Notes: generated by a model not told the origin, from the sequence alone. A stretch of DNA of 24,278 nt from Saccoglossus kowalevskii (GCF_000003605.2 NW_003149767.1:576284-600561); one strand, 5' to 3'. Positions 7,910 through 20,298 are shown, counted from the stretch's first letter. Made by a program: numbers and translations.

Positions 7910-10780
7910 TCAGTGACACGGAAGTGGTAAATAAGTCGTATGCGACTCGATGACCCATCTGCATTGCGTATAACAGAACACACAATTTCGACTAATAGCT
8001 AACAATTATCATCAACATGTGTTTGCACTAAACACATTTGTTGTAATAATGCTTAGTCTTTTTCAAGACATACACAAACGTGTAGGCGATGTTATCACTG
8101 GGGTTTACACATATTTGGCAATATATTTGAGAAGCGCTAAAACATAAGAAACTTGTAAGATGTCTTATAAAAATTATCTTCCCTGGAATCAGCTATCAAC
8201 ATTTATTCGCCGTAACATGATAATGTGTTGCGCTATTCGGTCTTATTTTTAATTTGAATGGAAACGAAAATTTCAAAACTATAATAGTGGAATGTCAATC
8301 TTAAATGATTTGTTTTTCAAACGTTGAGATAGTTGGTTTGATCATTGTACTGGTCGGAAGCATGCACATACACGAGAGCGACTGACTGTTGTTTCGTGAA
8401 ACATTTTTGTTGACGATGGCCATAGAACCTTACAATAATGCACACCTAAATGTTGATGTCTCTCTGTTCAGCCACAGGAAGATTTCCTGCATATACTGCC
8501 TCAATGTTTAAGTGTTATAACATACAGGTAGTTATTGATTCTGTTTTCTGTAATTGCGTTCCACAATTGGAGAACGATTTTGCACGCTGAACAAGCAAAA
8601 ACAGCACAGAAAATAGATGAACAGGAGTCGATATTATGATGCATCATCATCATCACAATGCTTTCACGAATATTCATTATATGTCTTATGAACTAATGCT
8701 CCTCAATAATTGCCTTAGTTATTTGAATATTATTATTTTATTTAAGAGCCATTAATCTTTCTAACTCATTAACAAAATCGATGAGCAATTAGATTAAATT
8801 GAGTATATCAGGACAAGTTATTATATGAGAATAATAGGTCAGTGTTAACAGTAATTTATCGATGCACGTATATAGCTCATCGATTCACAGTCATTATACG
8901 GACTCTAAATATATCCTTATATCTTTATGAGTACACGATACAAGCTATTAGCAACATATTCTTCTCTTTCTGTCATCCATACAATTATAAATTAATAGAG
9001 ATTAACAAATATGCTGTGAAACGTTTGTGGCAGATGGTAACCAAAATTACCATTTTATAATTGTTTTAAAAATGTATACGTCCAGAGCGGTTATGTTTAA
9101 CAAATTGCCATGTTTTGCTGTTCAAATTTGCATGTATTTTAAATAATTTAATAAAGGTTGTATTGTAGAACATATTGTGATGCACATCAATCTACTTACT
9201 TTGACTAGGCATCAAAACGCTGAACCATTTATAGCTGTTGATCTTTAGGACGAATTGTTTCAATTAAAGCTAATAGGTTTCCCCAAAATGTGTTACAAGG
9301 ACTAAACAACTTACAATAAATGGTTGAATAAATTAAATGTCGTTACAATGTACTGTACTGCAGTAATTGAATATCAATTATCCCAAAACTTACATGACCA
9401 TATTTAGACCACTACAAAATCCTTCCTGTAGTTCCTTCCGCTCATGTGCGACCTTTGTGTTGACAAGCATCGGATTTTCCACAATCCAATGCGACGTTTC
9501 AACGCAAACCGCAAGTACGAGTTTTGACCTGGGCAAAACGTTCACTAATTCCCACCGGTGAGTCCTTCGATATTACCTAGTTAAAAGCTTATGATGTCTC
9601 AGTTTCTACTCTTAGATCTGCGCAACAATCAACGTAGCCATCTTTGTTCACATGAGGCCCATATCCCGACCACCGCCCTTTAGTATTTAATTTTATTTAC
9701 ATATGATTTTCACGATATTTCAAACAAAATAGAAAAAACATGGAATAATTTCAGATCCATACAAATACAATATTGGTTAATGAATTCCCTATTATTTGAG
9801 TGGTACTTGATAACATAACGATTGAGAAGAAAACTCAATACACATAACTAGCCATGCAATCTTCGTATGTTTTCATGTATGCATTTACGGTGAAATATAG
9901 CACAAGTTGCCATTGTTTATACGGTAGATGGTCATGATAGCAGGACACACGGGTTGCTAGTGAACACAAACATTTCAAATGAATTTTACTCCGCAGTTTA
10001 GGCTTTAAATAAACAAAAATCGACGTGTTATATAAGGTTATTGAGAAAGAACTCATACTACATTTCAGTCGATACCCTACTTTGCACGCAGAACATAATG
10101 ATAATGGGCTGTGCGTGCTTTTTCTCCGATAGCATGTTAGTTTTATTTCGATATAATGTCCGAGCAAACCATGCGCAATATTCCCTACTTACGTAAAGCT
10201 CTTTTATGCTTGGCTTGACTGTTCTCAGAAATGATTGACATTTATTGGAATGGCACGTGTTTGACTCAGGGGCAATTTTAATGCAGTTGGGCAGACCTTT
10301 GTGTATACATAGTCAGCACAAATGCAGCATGTAGTTGAAACGCTCCAGGAATAGTTTTCTAATTATGACTGTACTGCATGGCTACGTCAGGAGGGAATAA
10401 GCTTTAGATCTACTGTTTTGTAACCTATATTATATTTATAATATTATATTCATATTTGATATATACTAGTAGCTTGCAAAGTGACGTGATGTTTTATGAA
10501 CAGAATTAAAAAAAATCATTATTGATAATATTAACATCGCCATTACAAACGGCACACCTTCAAAATACTATTTCATGATTAGACAGATTGTTTACGATAA
10601 ATATTAAAATATACATATAAATATACATATGGTTTCTTAATTGTTTATAATTTTCCACAATTATTGTTCGACACAGTATGTTCGGCTGTATATCGGAGGC
10701 ATTTAGTTGTCGTTTAGGTTGCTGTTCTAGATAATTTTAGGAATCAAAGAGAACGGAAATGAATTCCAGTTTTCAGTGAG
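7910..10780. other. no gene seen, long AT-rich stretch
   Basis: No recognisable gene, RNA or mobile element. A short CAT triplet run is at 8642-8656. The largest open frame (110 codons, minus strand, 9835-10167) has no recognised domain, and I treat it as chance. Confidence 0.5.
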
Positions 10781-13700
10781 AGGGGCTTATGTCACCCAAT
10801 CAATGAATTGTTTCGTCATAAAAAGATTCATTCTAAACCGGTCCAAATTGAAACGTGTGGAGCAAAGTGTAGAACATATGTGACTAAAACGAGACATATA
10901 ATTGAAATTGAGGCCCTTAGATCTATGGATACCATGTATTCTAAGTCCACTACCACAATCACACAAATAAATAGATTTCATCATAATTCCCCGTTCATTG
11001 ATCAAGTAGAAAACGTAAAATAAGTGTCATCAGGGTGGATAGATTTTCTACATCCTCTGCAACAGTTTGATTTCATTTCCGATATGGGCGGCGCGGCATT
11101 AGAGTTATTAGCGACATATATCAACCGTCTGACAAATGCTTAAATAAAATCGTCCAAAATTGCGACAGTAACATTAACGATGTTTCATTATATCACGTGA
11201 ACGGTGCAACAACAACATCCTGACTAACGCAATCACATCGGTATACTTTTACTTGTGTCAAATAGTTGAATTATCGAGCTGACAATCATTATCAACTGAT
11301 GTGATTGGTGTCATTTATTTTTTTTACATGAATGCTAGAGCGGGTTTAAAAACAGATTATAAAGTAAACCTTGTGTAAGCTTTGTCAAATTTGCATGAAA
11401 TTTAACATTCTAGGTAGTTTTTCTTCTATTTAGGCTTACCTTCACGGTATGAAAGAGTGTTTCTTTAATTTAGTCTACGTGTATTTACGTGTATGAAATC
11501 GTTCATTGAATACGTGAATATTATGATAGACATAATAAGAGGCATAACTTTGTTAATGATGTTATATGAATGTGCAAACTGAACTAGTAAGGCTTGACAG
11601 TTTCCAGTAAGAGGGAAGTGCTAATTACAACCATTAATGATTTTTTTCTCACGCGATGTTGTATTACATTTTTAAACACTTGTGAAAAAAGGTCTCCCCG
11701 AGGGATGTATTAGACATTTAGTGATCTAATAAGGATACATAGTTGCCTCGTTCCGTGGTTCAGTAACTACGGAAATATTCAATCAAGTTTTATTTAATTA
11801 CAACTGTTTGTCATGTTAATTCCGCCATTGGTTGACAGAATGCTAGGCGATTAAAACATTGACAAAACTGAAAATTATGATTAGCTAAGATGCAGGTAGG
11901 CATAATGTATATCTTCTCAGAATCGTCTTACTATTCGCACAACATCCACCAATAACAACGTGACTGTCATTTAAATGCAGTGGAGTGAAAAGACTCGCAC
12001 TTCAGCAGTTGGTTGCAAATTTGTTTTGTTTGATTACTTTAAAACTACGTTAACGTTTCTGATAACCAATATCCTGAATGTGTCACTATAATTCTGACGG
12101 CAGTTTAAGTGTTTCACTGAAGGCGTTGAGTCTACTCAAATTCCTTCACAACAATTATTTTAAATTATGGCGACACATTAGAAGTCGTGACCTATAAATG
12201 TGCATACCCAACCACTTGCGTCCCTTCATTCGGGTAGCTGAACAACTTCGGCGTCCATTGAAATTTGTTTGATGAGGCACAATAAAACACAAATGTTGTA
12301 TATATCGATGTGAATAATAGTGTGCTTCGATCAATAGCCGAATCAGTAATCGCTCATTTTTATTTGCTCAAGGATATACACATGAAGTTAACTATAATAA
12401 TCCTGAAAAACAACTAGTTTACAAATTGTTAGTGTTCCACGAAAAAATTCGCATAAATTAGTCCGAAACAATGTCCTCGCTAGAATAAAGAATCTGTATC
12501 GCAATTATAACATATTCTCATCACTAATAATAAAGGATCATTCAGCTTTCGTGTTTTGTTGGTACCTGACAAATCATCTCATCTTTGCTAAATGCTAGTC
12601 TATCCCACATCCACAAATATACACATATAGACTCACATTGTGCATTGGCGTGGGCAAGTTTTCTTGATCTAGTGAATGCAACGTACATTATAATTGGCCA
12701 TTTCCACTTGTTAAACCAACAATTGCATTCATGTGCGTTAATAACACCGAATAAACAGGTGACAGGTACTATAAGCGCTTTTGTAAATTAAATTAACATC
12801 ACTTTCACATACCTGAGAAAAAAATCTGTGGATATTTTGTGTTTTAAATATATAAAATTATGTGATACTGACAAGAACCATATTTCGGAGTGATTTGTGT
12901 GGATTACTGCATATCTAAGCATATAAATAATCTTCTATAACACAAATCAATAATTATATATAATCACTTGATCTGATGCCTCTGGCACGCGTGATTAGCG
13001 CTAGAGTTATGAATACATCCATAAATTGATGCGGCTCTGGCTATAATTACGTCAAACGATGACGGTAACAACGTTACACACTAGCGGCACTTACGTCACA
13101 CTGTGGGCATACACACGTTTGGTTTTTGTAGTGGCACTAACTAATCGATAAATGATTTATGACAAAATCTCGGGTATGACAGGAATTGACCAATGGTAAC
13201 CATTAGATTGGTTTTGTTGCTGGAGACAGTGGCTTATTGCTCTTTGCGTTACTTTGCCATAGGCATCAGACTTATCTGAATAATATTCTATACTGCTAAC
13301 ATCTAACGCACTTCATTTTCAGCTGACTAGAATAGACAGTCTGTAACGCTGAATGCCAACCCGATGGAAATCACCATACAACCAATACATAAAAACGGTA
13401 CTGTATCAGCATGTTCAACAATTAAATTACTAGAATTGCCAAGCTTACCCTAAAATATTTCGCTATTCTAGTGCTGTGTTTCAAACGTCATGTGTATGAG
13501 CTTTCAAATAATGACAAGGTCCGACTGTATTCTCCCTCAGAACAGTTATATGTTGTTCATGTTTTGTTTTTATGTGTTTAAACGCAGCTCAACAAATATC
13601 ATCGAGTTCGCCTTTTCTGTGAACTTTACTGTAATGATGATAATCCTTCATTTTTTCCACAACATCACTAAATTAAAAGCACGACTGAACATAAAGTATA

Positions 13701-13999
13701 ATACTTATTGCAATTTGTACGAAGTGTTAACAAAATAAGTTGTCTTCCAAAAGTTATAATTGTTTACCATATGTCAACCTATTCAATCGTAGGTATTGTT
13801 CCAAGAATGTAGCTAAACTAGTTTGATCATTTGAGTTATATATTTTTGTCATGTACGTTATAAACACAACTTGAATTGTTTACACACGTACAATAAACGT
13901 AATTAAGGGAGAGTTAATTAGGAAACCAAGATAAGCTTCCTTGTCCACAAAACTATATATTTTCGGAAAGCTTATTGTATGAATTTTAAAATTTTGTTA
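10781..13999. other. no gene seen, long AT-rich stretch
   Basis: Contains two opposite overlapping open frames of about 70 codons (10787-11023) and plus-strand frames at 12585-12791 and 13490-13738. None shows a family resemblance. No tRNA, snRNA or transposon motif was recognised. Confidence 0.5.
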
Positions 14000-15329
14000 G
14001 TATTTTTTTAAGGACACTGTAGTTTGATATATGCACAAAAATGTGTTTTTTTGGTCAAAATGATTTAAAAGAAATTAGCCTCTAAACCATGCTTTTGTTT
14101 CCTGTCAAAATTGGTTTATGGGTACATCTGTTTACTATGAAGAAAGTGCCGTCTTGAAAAGTGTCTACCAGTTGTCAATTTTCCAGGGCAGCAGCCCAAA
14201 TTTCACCACTTAAAGTTTATGCATAAATTAACACCCAGGCTAGTTGTCTGTGCGATTGTTGTAACACCGTTCAACCAAAAACAATGCCCCGATGGCGTTT
14301 TGAACATAAACACATTGTCAAATATTTTTGAAAATTTAAAAACAAAAGGCCAAAGCGTCTAGGAGCTATTTCTGGGATGTGCACTAAAAAGAAGTTGAGA
14401 TATTTGCTAATTTGCATAACAATTCACCCAGTAAGAAGTTTGCTAATGCTCATAATTAAAATGGCTGTAATAGTTCCAAATTTAAATGTATTATCGTTTT
14501 GTTAAAAGTTAAATATAGTGCATAATATGGAGATCCCGTCATTTCTTTATTTCGCCATGTTTCTTTTTTATTATTTATGTATAGCCTTGCAAAATCTTGC
14601 TTAGCATTCAAAAGAGAGAGTGTTCGCACCTGTTATCTATATTTTGAAATCATTTTTTGAGTATGTTCCACTATTCACAATTCTACTAAATTTTAAGTCA
14701 AGAGTGTTTAGATAATAAAAAGGAAAAAAAATCACTCCAAGTGCCCACGAACGTGCATCTCTACCTTAATTGCGTGTGGAATGTATTATGTGAGTATTAT
14801 ACACATTTAGAGCAAAAACAGGAACAAATATTGTGTTTTTTTTATCACAAATCTTATAAGAATATCATTGCCGTTGTGTAAGTACATAAACTAATGCATA
14901 TTCACACTAGAACACTTGAGCAAAAATGGCTCCTCAAATCGATGTTTTCGGCGGACATGGTACATTTGCATACTCTTACTTTATGATTCTTAACCCAAAG
15001 ATGAGCATTTATTTTTTTAAATTGTTGTTTGATACAGCATTTGTAGAACCCTCGGATTATGATTATTGCATTTGCAGGACACACAGCAGTATGCGTTATA
15101 TCGAAAACACTACTGCGCAAATGCATTGACTGTTATTGTATGTATTAAGCAACTGGTGCGCATGCTTAGCTCTATTGTGACATCGTTTCATTGAACGAGA
15201 ACCATTTTTTTTACCATTTATAAAACACAGTCAGATGTATTCATCGGCATAAGTATCAAGTACAGATATTAACAAATAAATCTTCTCATCCATATTACAT
15301 CTTTAATATTTAAATATTAACACATGCTT
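14000..15329. other. no gene seen, T-rich and A-rich runs
   Basis: The first 500 bp have a different texture, with many T7-T8 and A4-A8 runs and several TTGCTAAT/TTTGCAT motifs. This could be an old repeat, but no second copy is in the window. Opposite overlapping open frames of about 70 codons at 14902-15129 match nothing known to me. Confidence 0.4.
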
Positions 15330-16397
15330 GTGAGGGTAATATCACGATTGCCGTGGAAGTGACTGAAAATACTTTTTCATGAACGTACCACACCTATTCA
15401 CAAGCCACAAGCTTTAGATCGTTTTCGGTTGGCATCGGCGTGGAACGCGTACATATGTCATGAATTTTCGCGTATCTGTTGACCGACTTATTTGGCTGAT
15501 TACTAATGAATGGCTGTGTTAGATCTGTCATCATTTAGGCTTATGCAAGCTCCTGGACGGAACTTGACTCAGTGATTTGAAACTAATTACGATATAACCA
15601 TCGCCATCCGGACCGCTATTTCTGACAGTTGGGTGTTTGCGGTTAGTAATATAGTGAACGATTAATCAAAAGATATGACGTGTTCATGTACTTAGTGTGT
15701 TTGGCTATGTGCAAGTTGAATGTGTGAAGGTTACGCCCTATGTCTTTAAACTTCTTGGTAATTGGTTAAGTTTTGATACGTAATGAACAGTCTAAGTCCT
15801 TGGTCCCAGAGAGAACTCCACAGGGCGAGAGGCAGTTTGCCTTGGGGCGTTCTCGATGTGGCTAAAGACTAGCTATTGAAACGCATTCCTTAGTGTGCGT
15901 CTATTTGACTGTAAAGCTTAAGTGACTTTCCCGGTCCGGTACCTCAAACGAACGAGATATGGAGACAGACGAGAATTTCCCCCTGACACATATACAAATG
16001 CTCACAGCGTAGAACGTGCTGCAGCGACCCCGGCTGTGACGTTTCAGTGGCGGCTTTGCCGCACATTTTTGCTTCATATAAAAATACCCTAAACATTAAA
16101 AGAGAGTATCTTACTTAATATCCGTTCTAGCACGTTCACTGTGTATTTCAAATGGCAAAATTTCCTTCAAAACCTTGAAAGCAACCCCAAAAATAACAGC
16201 GGCCGGGGCAGCACCAGTGCAGAGAACGACAATCTGTTATGCGCAGTACCTTCGCACAGTTTCAGTGACGTCATCCATGTTATATACCCATGTAATATCC
16301 ACTTAGCGGGCAATGTAATATCCATATTGTATTCAATGTCATGTGACCAAGACTCAACCAATCACAGCATGCGTAACAACTGTGAGATGTGATAAAA
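15330..16397 (+). repeat. dispersed repeat family, copy 2 (interrupted)
   Basis: The copy begins with GTGAGGGTAATATCAC, like the left end of the foldback at 5165, then passes directly into the GCCGTGGAAGTGACTG block (15350). It therefore lacks the foldback interior present near copy 1. Similarity to copy 1 runs to about 15447, is interrupted by 15448-16006, and resumes at CTCACAGCGTAGAACG (16001-16016) through GATGTGATAAAA near 16397. A local tandem duplication of an ATGTAATATCCA block (16290-16325) is also specific to this copy. TGACGTCA at 16266-16273 is TGACGCCA in copy 1. No stable coding frame is shared. Confidence 0.87.
15448..16006. mobile_element. insertion inside repeat copy 2, unknown type
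   Basis: About 560 bp that has no counterpart in copy 1. The near-identical 10-mers GCGTGGAACG (15438-15447) and GCGTAGAACG (16007-16016) flank it, while copy 1 has this sequence once (5513-5522), as expected of a target-site duplication. The insert is GC-richer than its surroundings, especially at 15800-15960. It has no reading frame of note, no clear terminal inverted repeats, no pol III boxes I could find and no poly-A end. The opposite explanation, deletion of this stretch from copy 1, cannot be excluded from two copies. Confidence 0.5.
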
Positions 16398-17413
16398 TAT
16401 TTTAATGGTACTATAGTACGGTTAATAGTAAACCAAAGAAGGTTTCGCGTTTAAAATTTTCAAAATATAAAAATACTCAGATAAAATACAATTTTAATAT
16501 TTTAAAACGGATACTAAACTCCCTATATAAATTGTATTGTTGAAATACTCCCTGGTTTGTGCCAGATCATCGCTGTGTCTGTGTTCATCAATGCGTTAAC
16601 TCATGTTTTAAACAATATAGGTGGTTTTCAAGCATACTCTGTCAAAGCGTCTATGAATGTGCATATAAAGTGCCTCATTATAAAATGCAGTATTGCACCA
16701 TTATGGCTGTCCTTGATTAAGCTAATAAGCATCCTCTCTCAATGTACGAACAATAAATATATGAACAAATCACATAACAAGATCACGTGAAGGTTACCGT
16801 CGATAACCACAACCCGCGCGTGATCATGGGGTATTTAAGAATTAGACGAACCATTTTATCTATTCCGTATTCAATTACCAGCGGAAAATAAGTACACTCT
16901 TTGAGAAAACAGAATAGTATGACAATTTGGCATGGTTCATAATCGTGTTTTTTAAGCGTTTATTTATTTTACATTTATATTGCATTGCAATTTCTATAGA
17001 CAATAGGAATTAGTATACAAAAAACATGTTCTGTTATTCATAAAGCGCTATCCAATGAACATTTGAAGGTTACTTCATAATGGTGCTATTTGGTTGTAAG
17101 ATATATTTATTGTACAATACGATTTCAAAAATGGTCTGTCAATGACTTAACTTGTTGATATATGAAATTGCAATGGCATTTAAATTGTGATACATATTTT
17201 AGTTGAATTGTTTAAGTTAGTATTCTAGTGGGAGGGCTCATTTCATGCTTGCAGGTACACAATAATAAATTATTAAACATTTTACTTATTGAATTTATAT
17301 TATTCAGTTTGCATATTTTGACATGGATTGTTAGCTTTAACAATGTATTCTGTGATGGGCGATTCTGAGAACAATGTTAACATAACATATTTTGCAGACT
17401 AGCAAAAAAAGTG
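16398..17413. other. no gene seen, AT-rich
   Basis: No recognisable gene. A 77-codon frame at 16557-16790 has no known domain. A small nested stem-loop lies at 16781-16825. Confidence 0.5.
16781..16825. repeat. nested stem-loop
   Basis: Outer arms GATCACG (16781-16787) and CGTGATC (16819-16825) enclose inner arms GGTTA (16792-16796) and TAACC (16804-16808). The arms are short, so this may be chance. Confidence 0.35.
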
Positions 17414-17441
17414 CATAACAATAACATAACATAACATAACA
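17414..17441. repeat. ATAAC microsatellite
   Basis: Four to five tandem copies of the pentamer ATAAC. Confidence 0.85.
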
Positions 17442-17616
17442 ATTTGATAATGTCATGTCTACAAATCAATGTATGATGTACCAGGAATGAAATTTGTTGT
17501 GCATTATAAGATGGAGAGAAAGTGGATTGGTTCGAATATGCTCTCTATTGTGTGGGCACATTATAATAATATTCACAAATTTGTGTTCGAATCTTGCGTT
17601 TTAACAATCTATGCGG

Positions 17617-17787
17617 TTATGTATTTATAATTTTCTTCTTCATTGTCTTCCTCTGATCTCTTTTGTTTTCCAACTTGCAGTGTTTTTCTTGTGTTGATTT
17701 TGATTCTTCAGAACACGAGGCATCATATTCAGTACAATCATATTAATTTATAGATTCACCATCGTCCAAAACTGCGTCCTCATTGTC
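17617..17787 (-). pseudogene. acidic-to-basic fragment, possible Harbinger accessory protein
   Basis: On the minus strand 57 codons read with one internal TAA. An acidic start (DNEDAVLDDGES) is followed, after the stop, by YDASCSEESKSTQEKHCK and a basic end with KKKI. Just upstream on this strand is a long T tract ending in TTTTAAACAG, a good splice acceptor, at the point where the acidic frame begins. PIF/Harbinger elements encode, besides the transposase, a Myb/SANT-type DNA-binding protein that often has charged segments, and a Harbinger transposase remnant lies 210 bp away on the opposite strand. The assignment rests on charge pattern and proximity only, as no Myb/SANT helix is visible. 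It could instead be an exon of an unrelated gene or chance. Confidence 0.28.
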
Positions 17788-17999
17788 TGTTTAAAACGGA
17801 AATAAAAAAAAAATTGCATTTACATGGTAATGTATTTACATAGTAATGTAATTGGTTATCAGTTGTCCCTACTTATTTACAAGCTAATTATATATGCATT
17901 TAAGTGGTGCTTTTTCTTGATAGGCGCGGCTATACAATGCTTGCTATGGTCATTGCACTTACTTGTTTTCATGATATTATTTATCTCAAACAATTACTG

Positions 18000-18508
18000 C
18001 AAATACAAAAGCATGTGACGAGAAAACAACCTCTTAACTCTCTATTATTTTAACTACAAAGTGTCACATAGTATAGTTTTGATGGTTTTGGTTGATGCAG
18101 ATTACAAATTTATATATATTGATATTAGATATAATGGTAGAGTGTCGGATGGCTGTGTTTTTAAGAACTGTATTCTCTATAGCTGCCTTGAGAATAATAA
18201 TCTTAGTATTTCGAGTTATGTCTGCTTCCGAGATTTAACGATACATTCTATTCGCCATTCACCCCTCTTAAAACCTATAAACATTCAAGACAGGGCTTGG
18301 GTAAAGCAAGCGTGTGTTCACCGATACTGGAAGAATTTCAGAAGATGCATTTAGCATAATGGCTAATCGATTTCGGGTATATATTGCTTCAGAAAAATAG
18401 GAAATTATTGTTATGACATGTGCTGCCCAGCACAATTTTCTGTGTGTTGAGCTTGGCAGTAACTCTGTTTATATGAACCTCTGGACACAAAAGTTTGTAT
18501 CAGGTTAT
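18000..18508 (+). pseudogene. PIF/Harbinger transposase (DDE_Tnp_4-like), degenerate
   Basis: In the family this nuclease excises and inserts the element at 3-bp TWA-type targets using a DDE triad. A first fragment in one frame (18003-18044) reads IQKHVTRKQPLNS, matching the family's IDGKHV...NSGS region but with the first catalytic aspartate lost. The frame then shifts to YFNYKVSHSIVLM, LVDADYKFIYID, NGRVSDGCVF and CLENNNL. The SDG aspartate is kept at 18148-18150. After about 18320 a second shift leads to RISEDAFSIMANRFRVYIASEK (18332-18397), with the family's glutamate at 18341-18343, where functional proteins have ENAFG. A TAG follows, then IIVMTCAAQHNFL in the same frame, equivalent to the C-terminal ACVLHNFL block. 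The N-terminal third is not recognisable. Frameshifts, a stop and loss of one catalytic residue show it is dead. No terminal inverted repeats were found. Confidence 0.85.
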
Positions 18509-19142
18509 TGAAGAAGCAACCGAAGCCACAGGGGTGATTTACAAAATACAGCAATAGAGTAACCTTTCTTTTTAAACAAAAGAATATAAATTGTGTGCAT
18601 GTTTCAACTCTAAAGATAGAGAAGTGCATGGCAGTGTAACATGGTTTAACATTTATTGACTATTTGATCTCAAGTGTTAATTAACAGTATTTAAAACAAC
18701 ATTGAATGTGTTTGGTGTAAGCTACTATGTGAATATGAAGTAACTAAGGATTTTCAGTTGTGCACTCATTTTCTTGTAGGTTTATTGACTTCCATGCACT
18801 GCCGCTTTTATAGATTGTCAATTTTTTCGTCCTCTCTCTAACATATTGTGTTCGAATTCCTGTTATTATTTTATGCACTTCAACACCTGTAATTGAACAC
18901 ATTTATTTATTTATAACAATAGTTTTATTTATCCAAAACATAAAGAACAATAAAATAAAGTACAAAACGAATAGTTTGAGACGTTCTGAAAGTTCATGTA
19001 CAACAATGTAAAAAAAATCACAATAAATGATACGTTTGTGTTGTCACGGTTATTATTGTAGTACATACACAAATACTGTAATAACCAAAGTTCACATATA
19101 GTGTTATATGTTGGTAGTTCTTTTCTGGGTTTCCTGCTAAAC
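18509..19142. other. no gene seen right of the Harbinger remnant
   Basis: AT-rich. A box-B-like GTGTTCGAATTCC at 18849-18861 has no convincing box A upstream. Minus-strand open frames of about 70 codons at 18411-18629 and 18929-19144 are antisense to the remnant or match nothing known. Confidence 0.5.
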
Positions 19143-19166
19143 ACAATACAGGTAACAAATTAGTGT
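19143..19166 (+). repeat. 24-nt direct repeat, copy a
   Basis: Identical over 24 nt to 20299-20322. It contains CAATACAGGTAACAAATTAG. Flanks are not alike. Confidence 0.7.
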
Positions 19167-19322
19167 TATTTTGCGATGAACATAGAAAAAAAAGTAAATT
19201 TTATAATGCTAATGGCGACAAAATGAAATGAAAATTTCATGAAGTAAAAATAACAAACATCTGTTCGATATTGATAAAGGAACAATGAAACATTTATCCG
19301 TCTTTTAAATATCGTAGTACTG

Positions 19323-19387
19323 TGGCGCAGTGAGGTGTGTGTTATATTTAATGTTACGGTGATCTCTGTAATTGTGAGTTCTAATCT
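19323..19387 (+). repeat. possible tRNA-like SINE head
   Basis: TGGCGCAGTGAGG (19323-19335) resembles pol III box A and AGTTCTAATCT (19377-19387) resembles a worn box B. The start-to-start distance of 54 bp is long for an ordinary tRNA but possible for a SINE head or a tRNA with a long variable arm. No convincing cloverleaf folds and no body or tail was recognised, so this is a candidate only. Confidence 0.3.
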
Positions 19388-20101
19388 CGTGTTGATATGT
19401 TCGTAACATGCATGTAACCTTTTTAATCGATAGTTTTATAATCCCTCTAGAAATTGTCTAAATTTTAATGTGTTCAAAATTCTTATATAGATACATTATC
19501 GAGAGAACCATGGCGATTGCGAAATCGCAATCAGTCAAAAGTATAGAATACTTACTTTTTGTTACGGCACCAACTGCCTCCAAAGCCTTACATTCGATAT
19601 TTTTGTTTTGTTATAATCCACGGTGGTTATGTCTTATACAGACAAGGGTACTCTTCATAAGAGTAATGACTTCACATGTTACATGTAGTCTGCTTTCAAT
19701 GGTCACATGACATCTGGCTATGCACTTGATTGGTTGTTGTTAATCAATAACCTGCAACACGAAATAGATCTTTGGTCCGGATATCATGGCCTTAACAGTA
19801 AAGCCTGGCATTACATGTCGCAATGTTCCCACCTTAGTCACAGTATTCTAAGTATATCTCTATATAGATATAGCTACTATAATTTGCCTTACATGTTACA
19901 ATAATGAAATCATTATTATAGGTCGTCATCCTACTAAATAATTTTGTTATTTATCCATGTTTATTTAACTCACCACCATGAAATATTATAACCGGACTTA
20001 TTTGTTTTATTGACTAAGAGAAGGAAATTTCTATGTGCTAGTATCATAATAAAAAAGAGCTAATACCGGTTTCCGGGATGGTTCATGGTGAATTATTTTC
20101 G
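19388..20101. other. no gene seen
   Basis: Plus-strand open frames of 80 and 65 codons at 19468-19904 have no recognised domain. Confidence 0.5.
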
Positions 20102-20173
20102 ACCTTATATGCCACGATAACATACCCTGCCAGTATATCTATTTACTACTGTATGGCAGGGTGCTAATAAGGT
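20102..20173. repeat. imperfect stem-loop
   Basis: Inner arms ACCCTGCCA (20124-20132) and TGGCAGGGT (20154-20162) surround a 21-nt loop. Outer arms ACCTTAT (20102-20108) and ATAAGGT (20167-20173) extend it with an asymmetric internal bulge. It could be a small foldback element. Confidence 0.5.
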
Positions 20174-20298
20174 TTACGGGAATAGAACAACTCATTACTT
20201 ATGACATGTATCACATCAGAAGATTGAATTGCTGCCAGTAGTAAAACATATACTGTCACACCGTAGTCATATAATCAATCCTGTGCACGTTGGATATT

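Noticed and set aside
8642-8656. CAT triplet run
   Set aside because: About five units of simple sequence, too short to be informative.
9835-10167. 110-codon minus-strand frame
   Set aside because: No recognised domain, no promoter or splice context, and length compatible with chance.
17583-17593. GTGTTCGAATC as a tRNA box B
   Set aside because: No acceptable box A at tRNA distance upstream and no cloverleaf.
18411-18629. 72-codon minus-strand frame
   Set aside because: Antisense to the C-terminal part of the Harbinger transposase remnant.
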